A stretch of DNA of 64,000 nucleotides from Anaerolineaceae bacterium. Lineage in GTDB: Bacteria > Chloroflexota > Anaerolineae > Promineifilales > Promineifilaceae. The stretch is taken from assembly GCA_002699125.1 (NCBI GenBank), contig PABI01000128.1, positions 1-64,000 of the forward strand, read 5' to 3'. Both the position numbers and the translations under genes were made by a program. Positions 34,046 to 43,200 of this stretch are shown here, in pieces (the stretch's first letter is position 1; each line of letters starts with the position of its first letter). The notes under the pieces were generated by a model. The model ran no database searches, was not told the origin of the DNA, and saw only the letters and a list, made by a program, of their open reading frames with translations.

Positions 34046-35272
34046 ATGACAGAAAGCAACTTTCTAACCGCTAAAGAAGCCGCCGCCGCATTAGAAATCA
34101 CGCTGCCGACGCTGTACGCTTACGTCAGTCGCGGGCTGATACGCTCGGAGCCGGGGACAGGCAAAAGTCGGGCGCGTCGCTACCGGCGGGCGGATGTGGC
34201 AGCATTGCAAGCGCGCAAAGCGCTGCGGCAAAACCCGGCCCAAGCGGCCGAATCGGCACTGCATTGGGGTACGCCGGTGCTGGCTTCAGCGGTCACATTG
34301 ATTGAAGACGGCCGTTTCTACTACAGAGGTCGTGATGCCACAGAGCTGGCCCAAACGACGTCGTTTGAAGCGGTTGCCTCGCTGCTGTGGCGCGATTCTT
34401 TGGATGCGGCCGATTTATTTCCGCCTGAACTGCCTGCCAGCTTGCAGCAGCGTATGAATGAACTGCAAGCTGCGTTGCAGCCATTGCCTTTGTTTACACG
34501 GTTTCAGGTGCTGCTGCCAATGTTGGTTGAGCACGATTTGGCAGCGTATGATTTGGCAGAAACGGCCGTATGCCAGACCGGGGCCCGTTTGCTTCATTTG
34601 CTTACCTGGACCGTGACAGATGCGCAACCACAAGCCAACATAGCCGCCGCGCTGCAGCAGGCGTGGGCACCGGATCAGCCAGCAGTGGAAACATTGCTCA
34701 ACACCGCGCTTGTTCTGTGTGCTGACCATGAATTGAATGTGTCAGCGTTTACGGCCCGGGTAGTGGCTTCGGCGCAGGCGAATCCATATGCGGTGGTGCA
34801 GGCGGGACTGGCAGCGCTGCGAGGGGCGCTGCATGGCGGCCACACAGAGCGGGTGGCGGCGCTGCTGCGCGAGGCAGGTTCAGCAGATGGCGTGCGTCCA
34901 ATGGTAGCTGCCCGGCTGCGACGAGGTGAGATTATTCCTGGCTTTGGCCACCCCTTGTATCCGTCTGGGGACCCTCGTGGTCGGCTTCTGCTGGATTTGG
35001 TGGCGGAGGTGTTTGGCAACAAAACGGCCGTAACCATCGCAAAGACCCTCGTACAGGTCATGGCCGAAGCTACCGGTCAGCAGCCGACGATTGATCTGGG
35101 TCTGGTTGCCCTGACCCACGCCGCGCAACTCCCTATCGATGCCCCCCTCACATTGTTTGCCCTGGGCCGGACGGCTGGCTGGTTAGGGCAGGCTATTGAG
35201 CAGTACCAGGAAGGACAGCTCATCCGCCCCCGAGCGCGCTACGTTGGGGTACGACCCGGAGATGAATCGTAG
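34046..35272 (+). CDS. Helix-turn-helix/citrate synthase-like fusion protein
   Basis: 408 residues. Residues 6-60 are an excisionase/MerR-type HTH (FLTAKEAAAALEITLPTLYA, YVSRGLIRSEPG, RYRRADVAAL). The rest is a citrate synthase fold: GALHGGHTERVAALL (first His), IIPGFGHPLYPSGDPRG (second His, followed by Pro in place of Arg) and PTIDLGLVALTHAA (Asp kept). This fusion type is known in several phyla as an uncharacterised citrate synthase family protein. It could be a metabolite-sensing regulator or an enzyme such as methylcitrate synthase. ATG 34046 follows AAAGGTCTAGGC. Confidence 0.87.
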   Translation: MTESNFLTAKEAAAALEITLPTLYAYVSRGLIRSEPGTGKSRARRYRRADVAALQARKALRQNPAQAAESALHWGTPVLASAVTLIEDGRFYYRGRDATELAQTTSFEAVASLLWRDSLDAADLFPPELPASLQQRMNELQAALQPLPLFTRFQVLLPMLVEHDLAAYDLAETAVCQTGARLLHLLTWTVTDAQPQANIAAALQQAWAPDQPAVETLLNTALVLCADHELNVSAFTARVVASAQANPYAVVQAGLAALRGALHGGHTERVAALLREAGSADGVRPMVAARLRRGEIIPGFGHPLYPSGDPRGRLLLDLVAEVFGNKTAVTIAKTLVQVMAEATGQQPTIDLGLVALTHAAQLPIDAPLTLFALGRTAGWLGQAIEQYQEGQLIRPRARYVGVRPGDES

Positions 35273-35322
35273 ACAAACGGTGACAGATAGGCCATTGACG
35301 AATAACCTACCCTCTGTCCATA

Positions 35323-35583
35323 ATGACGCCCATGTTTCTATCTTTGCGCAAAGTGATTTTGCCGGTAACGGCCGTACTCTGTTTGATCATTGGCCTGTTT
35401 TGGATCTGGTTCTGGTATGAATTTAGCCTGAAATGGGCGCTAACGGACACCATGCCGGGACCCACTGAGTCGGCCGTGGTATTTTATGGCAGCGGTGTGG
35501 CCGAGCTAGGTTTTTTAGCCTTTGGTTGGCTGCTGTTGGCCCTGTTTTTGTACGGGCTGCATCGTCGCTGGCAGCGTGCGTAG
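35323..35583 (+). CDS. Small two-TM membrane protein, unknown
   Basis: 86 residues with hydrophobic segments at about 11-33 (VILPVTAVLCLIIGLFWIWF) and 57-77 (AELGFLAFGWLLLALFLYGL), separated by an acidic loop. No family recognised. ATG 35332 is an alternative start; neither has a clear ribosome site. It contains one ACGGCCGT octamer, as host genes do, and stands alone between two operons. Confidence 0.5.
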   Translation: MTPMFLSLRKVILPVTAVLCLIIGLFWIWFWYEFSLKWALTDTMPGPTESAVVFYGSGVAELGFLAFGWLLLALFLYGLHRRWQRA

Positions 35584-35729
35584 ACGGCCGTTTTTTACCC
35601 CCACACAATTCCGCATTACAATACCCGTGAGAAAATTCAAAAAGAAAACGATTCTCGTTGAGACGAGCGGTTGGCGAGTGGCGAGAAGCAGCCTCTAATC
35701 TCCACTCTCTGAGCTCCTGAGAAATTGCA

Positions 35730-37943
35730 ATGGAAAAGATCAATATTTTTCACCGGTCACCCTTGGCCCAGGATCAGACGGTTCAGTTGAATATGGACGA
35801 TCTGCGCGGACGGTTGGTGCAGCGTTTAGCCTTGCTGGTCCTCGCTGTGGCCCAGCTGTTCATTCTGTTTTACGAATCGGCAACACCGTTCCCGCTGCCG
35901 GCCATGACCCTGTGGCTGATGCTTACTGGCCTGGGCATTGGCTCCCTCACGCTCTCCGGGCGTGCACCTCGGCTGGCGCGACATTTGATGGTTTGGGGCT
36001 TAACGGCCGTTCTCCTTTACGCCATGGTTTACTTACCGGCTGCCTGGCTGCCCTTTGTCGGTGTGCTGCTCATTTTTTGCCAGGCGATACTGGTGCAAGG
36101 AAGTGAATTTATTACCGGGGCGATGCTGGCGGGAACGGCCGTTTATCTGGTCACCATGCGCAGCTATCCCTACCCGCTGGCGGGCATTCTTACCAATCTG
36201 GTCCTGGCCGTGATTATCGCCTGGCTGACGATTCGCGCCCTGTACACTGCGCTGGATTGGCTGAGCAAAACGCAGCGCCGTGCCGAGCAGCTCCTGGACG
36301 TGACGCGCAGCCAGCAGGCCGAACTGCGCAGCACCGTGAAATCGTTGCAAATTACCAACGAGCTGCGCCTTCAGGCCGAACGCGAACTGCTTATTGCCAA
36401 CAAACAAGCGCGGGAATCCCAACGGATGAAGGAGCAATTTGCCGCCAACATCAGCCATGAATTCCGCACGCCGCTCAGCATTATTTTGGGTTTTAGCGAA
36501 GTGATGTACCTCTCGCCGGAGGTGTATGGCGGTCTGGCCTGGCCACCTAAACTGTACCGGGACGTCAGCCAGATTTACCGCAACAGTCGTCACCTCATGA
36601 GCATGATCGACGACATTTTGGATTTGTCCCATTTTGAGATGACCGGCTTTACGCTGAACAAACAGTCTACGGAGTTGGAACCGCTGCTGCAAGAATCCCT
36701 GGGCATGGTGGCCGACCTGTTTCGCAACGATGCCATCACCTTAAAAGCTGAGATCGAACCGGATCTGCCACCGCTGGAACTGGATCGCACCCGGATGCGG
36801 CAGGTTTTCTTGAATTTGCTCAACAACGCCTGCCGCTTCACCGAGGCAGGCACGGTTTGCCTGCGGGCGTTTCAGCACGATGGCGAGGTGCGAATTCAGG
36901 TGGTAGACACGGGGCCAGGCATTCCTGAAGAGCAGCTGGCCCGCATTTTTACCGAGTTTTACCAGGTAGATTATTCGCTGAGCCGCAAGCATGGCGGTAC
37001 GGGGCTGGGGCTGGCGATTTGCCAACGATTTGTGCAGGCGCACGACGGCCGTATTTGGGTAGACAGCATTTTGGGCGAAGGCTCAACATTTACCATTGCC
37101 CTGGCCGTGGAAGAGCCAGTTCCCGGCGGCCAACTATACCGCACGCGAGATTTAAATGCGCGGCCGTCGGGAAAATTGGACCCGGTTCTGGTGGTTGATC
37201 CCGATCCCTCCGTCACCAGCCTGGTGCAGCGCCATTTGCCCGATTATGAAGTGATTCCCCTACCAAATGGAGCTGAGCTAGATGTGCAGGTGGCGGCTCA
37301 TCATCCCGTAGCGGTGGTGTGGAACGTAACGCCGGGTGAAACGCCGCCCGCGCCCGCTTTGGCGATGCCGGTGCCGGTTATCACCTGCTCCCTGCCCAGC
37401 CGCACCTGGATGGCCGACGCGTTTGGCGCGCTGGCTTGCTTAAACAAGCCGATTAATTTTGAACAGCTTAACCAATACATTGACAGCATCGGCGGGGTGG
37501 CGAATTTGCTGGTGGTGGATGACAATAGCGGCATTTGCCAACTGGTAGAGCGTGGCCTGGCGGCTCGTTCTGACCAGTTGACGGTTCGCGTGGCTTACGA
37601 TGGTGAGAGCGGCCTGAGCGCTATGCGGCAGCAGCCGCCCGATTTGCTGCTGCTCGATTTAATTATGCCGGGGTTAAACGGCCGTGAAGTATTCGACATC
37701 ATGCAGCAGAACGAGGCGCTGGCCCAGATTCCCGTTATTTTGCTTACCGCTACCGATTTCATTAGTGAACAATTTGCCGGGCAAAATAGCCAGCTCACCA
37801 TCCACCGCTCGCACATGTTGCAGCCATTGGAGCTGCTGCATTGTATCCAGCCCATTTTGAAGGTGTTGCAGCCGCCATACGGCAATCTGCTGGCCGATGC
37901 GGCGCTGGGCGAACCCGAACCCATCATCAAGGAAGTGGCATGA
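35730..37943 (+). CDS. Hybrid sensor histidine kinase/response regulator
   Basis: 737 residues. Six membrane segments (about 30-170) with short loops, a coiled coil (185-235), HisKA with AANISHEFRTPLSIILGFSE (phosphorylated His about 241) and HATPase_c (NLLNNACRFTE, DTGPGIPEEQL, HGGTGLGLAICQRFVQAHDG). A degenerate receiver (485-590) lacks the Asp pattern. A proper receiver (from about 590; LLVVDDNSGI, LLLLDLIMPGLNG with phospho-Asp) comes last. Without a large outer domain it may sense the membrane itself. Overlaps the next gene by ATGA, so the two are coupled. Confidence 0.93.
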   Translation: MEKINIFHRSPLAQDQTVQLNMDDLRGRLVQRLALLVLAVAQLFILFYESATPFPLPAMTLWLMLTGLGIGSLTLSGRAPRLARHLMVWGLTAVLLYAMVYLPAAWLPFVGVLLIFCQAILVQGSEFITGAMLAGTAVYLVTMRSYPYPLAGILTNLVLAVIIAWLTIRALYTALDWLSKTQRRAEQLLDVTRSQQAELRSTVKSLQITNELRLQAERELLIANKQARESQRMKEQFAANISHEFRTPLSIILGFSEVMYLSPEVYGGLAWPPKLYRDVSQIYRNSRHLMSMIDDILDLSHFEMTGFTLNKQSTELEPLLQESLGMVADLFRNDAITLKAEIEPDLPPLELDRTRMRQVFLNLLNNACRFTEAGTVCLRAFQHDGEVRIQVVDTGPGIPEEQLARIFTEFYQVDYSLSRKHGGTGLGLAICQRFVQAHDGRIWVDSILGEGSTFTIALAVEEPVPGGQLYRTRDLNARPSGKLDPVLVVDPDPSVTSLVQRHLPDYEVIPLPNGAELDVQVAAHHPVAVVWNVTPGETPPAPALAMPVPVITCSLPSRTWMADAFGALACLNKPINFEQLNQYIDSIGGVANLLVVDDNSGICQLVERGLAARSDQLTVRVAYDGESGLSAMRQQPPDLLLLDLIMPGLNGREVFDIMQQNEALAQIPVILLTATDFISEQFAGQNSQLTIHRSHMLQPLELLHCIQPILKVLQPPYGNLLADAALGEPEPIIKEVA

Positions 37944-39166
37944 GCGAAACGGTCATCCCTGAACCCGCACCCGAATTTGTAGACAGCGTAAAGCTGGCGT
38001 TGGAGCATCTGTACGATTTTGCTTTTTTGCAGAAATTGCCGCTGGCCCAGCGGCTGAGCGCGGCTCAGCAAGGCAATAGCAAAAAACGACCCAGCCAGAC
38101 GTTAGGCCATCATCTGCGGCGGGAACTGATTGAAGCCATTGAGGCGCTCAGCCCCGAGCCGGGCGCAGCGGCCCACACGCCGGACATGCGCCAATACAAT
38201 TTGCTCCAGCTGCATTACGTTGAGGGCTTGACGGTGCAGGAAGTGGGCCAGCGTCTGGGGCTTTCCACGCGCCAGACGCACCGCTCGCTGCGCAAGGCGG
38301 AAGAGAGCGTGGCCACCATTTTATGGGCACAGGTGCAGTCGGCGACGGCGGCCCAGGATGATTTGTCGGCGGCGCAGCTGTCTTCGGTGCAGGCCGAGTT
38401 TGCCCAGCTAGAAACGACGCTTCAGCCAACGGACCTGGTGCAGCTTTTGCGCGAGGCGCAGAAGGCAGTGGCTCCGCTGGCGCAGTCGCGTGAAGTCACA
38501 TTTGAACTGGTTGAGCCTGTGCCGCGCATGGTGGTTTCGGTGGATACGGCCGTTTCCCGGCAGCTTCTCGTCAGTATCCTCAGCCGGCTCATCCAGGCAA
38601 CGCAGCAGCAAACCATCACTATTTATGGCTTGCTGGGGGAGGAGATGGCTTTGCTGTCACTTTCTTTCCCTGCAACGGAACCATTGGCCCATGATTTTGC
38701 CAGTGACCAGGTGATTGCCCCGCTGGCCGAGCGGTTGGGTTGGCAAATGGAAACAAAGGATGAGGGAAACGGCCGTTACCAGCTCCAGGTCAAAATTCCG
38801 CTGCATGGTCCGGTGGTGCTGGTAGTGGATGACAACCAGGGGTTGGTGGAGCTGCTGGAACGCTACCTGACGGGGCATAACTGCCGCGTCATTGCCGCCA
38901 ACAGTGGTGAGGAAGGGTTAGAAGTGCTGAGCCGCACCACGCCCGACGCCATCATTCTAGATGCAATGATGCCCGACGTGAGCGGTTGGGATGTGCTGCA
39001 AGCGATACGAACGAGGCCAGAAACGGCCGAAACGCCCGTCATCATTTGCTCCGTCTTCAACGATCCAGAACTAGCCTACGCTCTGGGGGCTTCCCACTTC
39101 ATCTCCAAGCCTGTGAGCCGCGACCAAATTCTGACGGCCCTGCGTCAGTTGAATGTGGTGGTGTAG
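37940..39166 (+). CDS. Sigma4-type HTH / ATPase-like / receiver protein
   Basis: 408 residues. Residues 87-125 (LQLHYVEGLTVQEVGQRLGL, STRQTHRSLRKAEESVA) match a sigma-70 region 4 or LuxR-like HTH. 175-285 resemble a histidine-kinase dimer/ATPase region without H-box or clear N/G boxes. 290-408 form a receiver (VVLVVDDNQGLVELLERYL, IILDAMMPDVSGW with phospho-Asp, HFISKPVSR). This order, HTH first and receiver last, is unusual for a response regulator. Its start overlaps the kinase stop, so it is the likely phosphorelay output. ATG 37940 follows AAGGAAGTGGC. Confidence 0.85.
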   Translation: MSETVIPEPAPEFVDSVKLALEHLYDFAFLQKLPLAQRLSAAQQGNSKKRPSQTLGHHLRRELIEAIEALSPEPGAAAHTPDMRQYNLLQLHYVEGLTVQEVGQRLGLSTRQTHRSLRKAEESVATILWAQVQSATAAQDDLSAAQLSSVQAEFAQLETTLQPTDLVQLLREAQKAVAPLAQSREVTFELVEPVPRMVVSVDTAVSRQLLVSILSRLIQATQQQTITIYGLLGEEMALLSLSFPATEPLAHDFASDQVIAPLAERLGWQMETKDEGNGRYQLQVKIPLHGPVVLVVDDNQGLVELLERYLTGHNCRVIAANSGEEGLEVLSRTTPDAIILDAMMPDVSGWDVLQAIRTRPETAETPVIICSVFNDPELAYALGASHFISKPVSRDQILTALRQLNVVV

Positions 39167-39195
39167 GCTTTGCTGAAGGACCGTCGGTGCAGTGC

Positions 39196-40014
39196 TCATG
39201 GGCCATGATTGATTTGATCGTTTAGAGCAGCCAGGCTAAACGACCCCAAAAATTCCCCGGTGCGAGCGTTTTTAATGGTCACATCGGCCCAACTGTTGGC
39301 GATGTGGTAGCCGTTCCAGAAAATACCACCGCCCGAAGCGCCGGGCATCACATAGTTGTCTAAAACCAGGTGTGGCGTGGCATGATCTTGCACAATTTCC
39401 GTCACCGTTGTCCAGACCACATATGCCTGCTGCCCATCCCAATCAATTTGGCCAACCTCGCTGCCTACAGTTAGCGTGAGCGCCTCTACCGATTTGAACG
39501 GCGCGGACATAATTTCTAAATCATTAAAGTAATTTTCGCCAAAATCCAAAATCAACGTTTCGGCATTGTGGGCCGAAGCCTGGAAAGTGCCAACTGGTGC
39601 ATTGTGTAGGATGCGTTGACCGGCTGCGTTGTACAGAGAAAATCCGGTAACGCCTTGGGGGTTTGATGCTGAAAGGGCGGTTAAGTCGATGGAAAAATGA
39701 TTGTGGGTGATGAGGTAACGGCCGTTTACCACCGTCGCGTGACCAAAACTGCCGCGAAAATCTGTGTGCTGCCCTTGTTGAAACTGCCCATGAAATACTA
39801 TCCGCACCACCGAGGCCAGAATCGCCTGCTCTTGGACTGCACAGCGTTGTTGTTGAGGAGGAAGCGGCCGTGAGCGGGAGATGCTCTCTTTGGCGGCCTC
39901 AATCGGTTTGTGGGTCTGAGGGTGTGCCTGTTGCCACCACAAACTTGACGGCACTTTTGGAAAGTGAATAGAAACAAATCCCATGACAATAAAAAACAAG
40001 AAAATACGCTTCAT
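39196..40014 (-). CDS. Secreted trypsin-like serine protease
   Basis: 272 residues with an N-terminal signal sequence (KRIFLFFIVMGFVSIHF). GHATVVNGRYLITHNHF holds the catalytic His, a middle region (ILDFGENYFNDLEIMSAPF) could give the Asp, and LDNYVMPGASGGGIFWNGYH the Ser in GASGG. It belongs to the chymotrypsin/HtrA fold, without PDZ domain. Divergent from the giant kinase gene, with about 250 bases between. Start ATG 40014 follows ACGGGGTGCAAC. Targets unknown. Confidence 0.8.
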   Translation of the reverse strand: MKRIFLFFIVMGFVSIHFPKVPSSLWWQQAHPQTHKPIEAAKESISRSRPLPPQQQRCAVQEQAILASVVRIVFHGQFQQGQHTDFRGSFGHATVVNGRYLITHNHFSIDLTALSASNPQGVTGFSLYNAAGQRILHNAPVGTFQASAHNAETLILDFGENYFNDLEIMSAPFKSVEALTLTVGSEVGQIDWDGQQAYVVWTTVTEIVQDHATPHLVLDNYVMPGASGGGIFWNGYHIANSWADVTIKNARTGEFLGSFSLAALNDQINHGP

Positions 40015-40167
40015 GTTGCACCCCGTTTTGCTTTCGGTTCGGTTGATATTTCTTGTTTTCAGTGTCGCTTTGGGGCATCAACAAGCTGTCGCGAAAGGGT
40101 CAACAAAAGCGGGGCGTACCGTCACAAAATTGGCGAAGGCGAAAAGGAATGAGGTGGATTGGCCAGA

Positions 40168-40208
40168 GTTGACGGTTTACCGTCAACAAATTGGGGTAAA
40201 CCGTCAAC
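40168..40208 (+). promoter_or_regulatory. Dyad plus phased half-site before the BTAD-kinase gene
   Basis: gttgacggt-tt-accgtcaac is a perfect 9-2-9 dyad (40168-40187). accgtcaac repeats at 40200-40208, exactly 21 bases after the first copy. Weaker relatives are at 40097 (gggtcaacaaaag) and 40117 (taccgtcacaaaa). Direct repeats at about two helical turns are the usual binding layout of SARP-type activators, and the gene downstream encodes such a domain, so autoregulation is a fair inference. Confidence 0.6.
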
Positions 40209-40267
40209 AAAAGCACAATTAGTCGAAGTTCGTGCTAGGATAGGGGGAGTTCAATGGAGGTGGCGGT

Positions 40268-43200
40268 ATGGCCCGGCTCACAATTTCGCTCTTGGGGAAG
40301 TTTCAGGCTTTGCTTGATGATGAACCGTTGGCGAGTTTCCGCACCAACAAGGTGCAGGCGCTCCTGATTTACCTGGCGGTGGAACAAAGGCCGCAGCGGC
40401 GGGAGTGGTTAATTGAGCTGCTTTGGCCGGGCATGCCGGAGCGGTCGGCACGGCACAATTTGCGCCAGGTGCTCTACAATTTGCGTCAGGTCCTGCCAGA
40501 GCTTTCTGCGGCAGAAGGAACGGAAGGGGAAACGGCCGTTTCCACCCTGCTCACCAATCGGCAAACCATTCAACTCAATCCCCAAGCGGCACTCACGGTG
40601 GACGTGCATGAATTTGAAACACAGCTGCACAGCGTGCAAGACCACGCGCATGTGGATTTGCTAGTTTGCCAGAGATGCCGTCAGACGTTGGCTGCGGCCG
40701 TATCCTTGTACCAGAGTGATTTTCTGGCCGATTTTTACCTGAGCGACAGCAATGAATTTGAAGAGTGGGCCGAAGTCACGCGGCAGGCGTACCGCCGCAA
40801 AGCGTTGGATGCACTGGAAGCCCTGACAGCTATCCACATCCGCCAGAGCGACTACCGCGAGGCACAGGAATTTGCCCAGCGCCAGCTTGAGGTTGACAAC
40901 CTGCGCGAGAGCGCTTATCGGCAGCTCATGGAAATCTATGCGTTAAGCGGCCGTCGTGAAGAAGCCCTGGCGCTGTATGAGAGCTGTCGCCGCCTGCTGG
41001 GCGAAGAACTGGGGATGGCCCCCACCACGCGCACCAGCGAGATGTATCGCCAAATTGTTGCCGGAGATTTGCGCTTTGATGCTCCCGCAAACCGGGGCGT
41101 GCGTGGCCTTGAACTGAAAGAGGAAATTGGCTCCGGAGCGTATGGCGTCATCTACCGCGCCGTCCAGCCAACCATCGGGCGTGAGGTGGCGGTGAAGGTG
41201 ATTCGACCGCGTTATGCCAATGATCCGGAGTTCATCCGCCGCTTTGAAAGCGAGGCGCAAACGGTTGCCCGCCTGGAACATCCTTACATCGTGCCACTGT
41301 ATGATTATTGGCGTGACCCGGAGGGCGCGTATCTGGTCATGCGCTTGCTGCGGGGTGGCAGTCTGTTGTCTTCTTTAGAAAATGGACCCTTGCAGCCGGA
41401 TACGGCCGTCACCCTCCTCAACCAGCTCGCCTCAGCCTTAACGTCCGCACACCAATTAGGCATCGTGCATCGCGACATCAAACCCGCCAATATTTTGTTC
41501 GATGAAGCCAACAATGCGTACCTGACCGATTTTGGCATCGCCAAAGATTTGGCCAGTGATTTGCAGCTTACCGGTGCGGGAGAAATTGCCGGTACGCCTG
41601 ACTATGTTTCACCGGAGCAGCTAACCGGCCAACAGGTAACGCCCCAGGCCGATCAGTACAGTCTGGGAGCCGTGCTATATGAAACGTTGACCGGGGAAAA
41701 GCCGTTTTCAGATGCGCCGCTGGCCATTCGGATTCAGAAACATCTGGCCGAACCGCTGCCGTTGGTGTGTGACAGCCGGCCTGATTTGCCCGGTCAGGTT
41801 GATGCGGTGATTCAAAGAGCCACTGCCAAAGAGCCAACCGCTCGCTTCACAGACATGTTGGCGATGGCTGAGGCGTTTCGGCAGGCGGTTCATGGTTTGG
41901 CGCCAACAACGGTGGTGGATACGGCCGTTCCCTCTACCCGCGAATTGACCAATCCCTACAAAGGGCTGCGCGCCTTCCAGGAAAGCGATGCCTCAGATTT
42001 CTTCGGCCGGGAAGTGCTCATTGAACAAATGGTAGCCGGATTGGCCGACAGCAATTTTTTGGCCGTCGTGGGGCCAAGCGGTGCCGGTAAGTCCAGCGTG
42101 GTGAAGGCAGGCCTGGTGCCGGCCTTGCGCCAGGGAGCCCTGCCTGGCTCCGAGAACTGGTTTGTGGCGGAGATGGTGCCCGGCAGCCATCCGCTGGAGG
42201 AACTGGCGTTGAGGCTGCTGCCGGTGGCAGTTGATCCACCGCCCAGTTTGCTGGACCCCATGCAAAAGGATGAACGGGGTCTCCTGCGGACCTTGCGCCG
42301 TATCTTGCCTGGGGATGATGCCCATCTTTTGCTGGTGATTGACCAGTTTGAAGAGTTGTTCACCTTAACCGACAGCGAGGCGCGCCGGCATCGCTTTTTA
42401 AACAGCTTGCTGGCGGTATTATCCGCGCCACGATCCCCGTTGCATGTTGTCGTTACCCTGCGGGCAGATTTTTATGATCGGCCGTTGCAAATAAAACCGA
42501 TTGCCGATTTGTTTAAAGAAAACAGCACCCTGGTTTTACCGATGTCCAACGAGGAAATCGCCTGGGCTGTCCAGGAGCCGGCTCGCCGCCAGGGCGTCAC
42601 GTTAGAAGAGGGGGTTATGACGGCAATGGTTCACGACGTGGCCGACCAGCCGGGTGCGCTGCCGCTGTTGCAATATGCCTTAACCGAGCTGTTTGAAGAG
42701 CGTCAGGGCCTAACGATGACATTGAGCAGCTACCGTGCATTGGGCGGCGTCACCGGGGCATTGGCGCAGCGGGCTGAGGAGCTGTTCAACGGGTTGAGCG
42801 CTGCGGAACAGGCCGTAACCCGCCAGCTATTTTTACGGCTCGTCACGTTGGAGGATGGGCGAGAGCATACCCGGCGTCGGGTTTTGCGTTCCGAGTTGGA
42901 AGCGGTGGGGGAAAGTGTGGGGGAAGGGAATACGGCCGTTCCCCATATTCTCGATACGTTTGGCCGCCATCGCCTGCTTACCTTTGATCGGGACCCGTTA
43001 ACCCGGGAAGCAACCGTCGAAGTGGCGCACGAAGCCCTGCTGGGCAACTGGCAGCGGTTACGCGCCTGGCTGGGAATCCACCGTGAGGATATTCGTCAGC
43101 AGCGCCTGTTGGCCGCCGCCGCCCAAGAATGGACCGAAGCAGGGCAAGATGAGAGCTTTTTACTGCGGGGTGCTCGTTTGGAGCAATTTGAGAGGTGGGC

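Noticed and set aside
39983..40222. 79-residue frame with a hydrophobic start beside the protease gene
   Set aside because: It overlaps the protease start and runs through the regulatory repeats at 40168-40208, has no ribosome site, and its sequence looks like translated promoter DNA.
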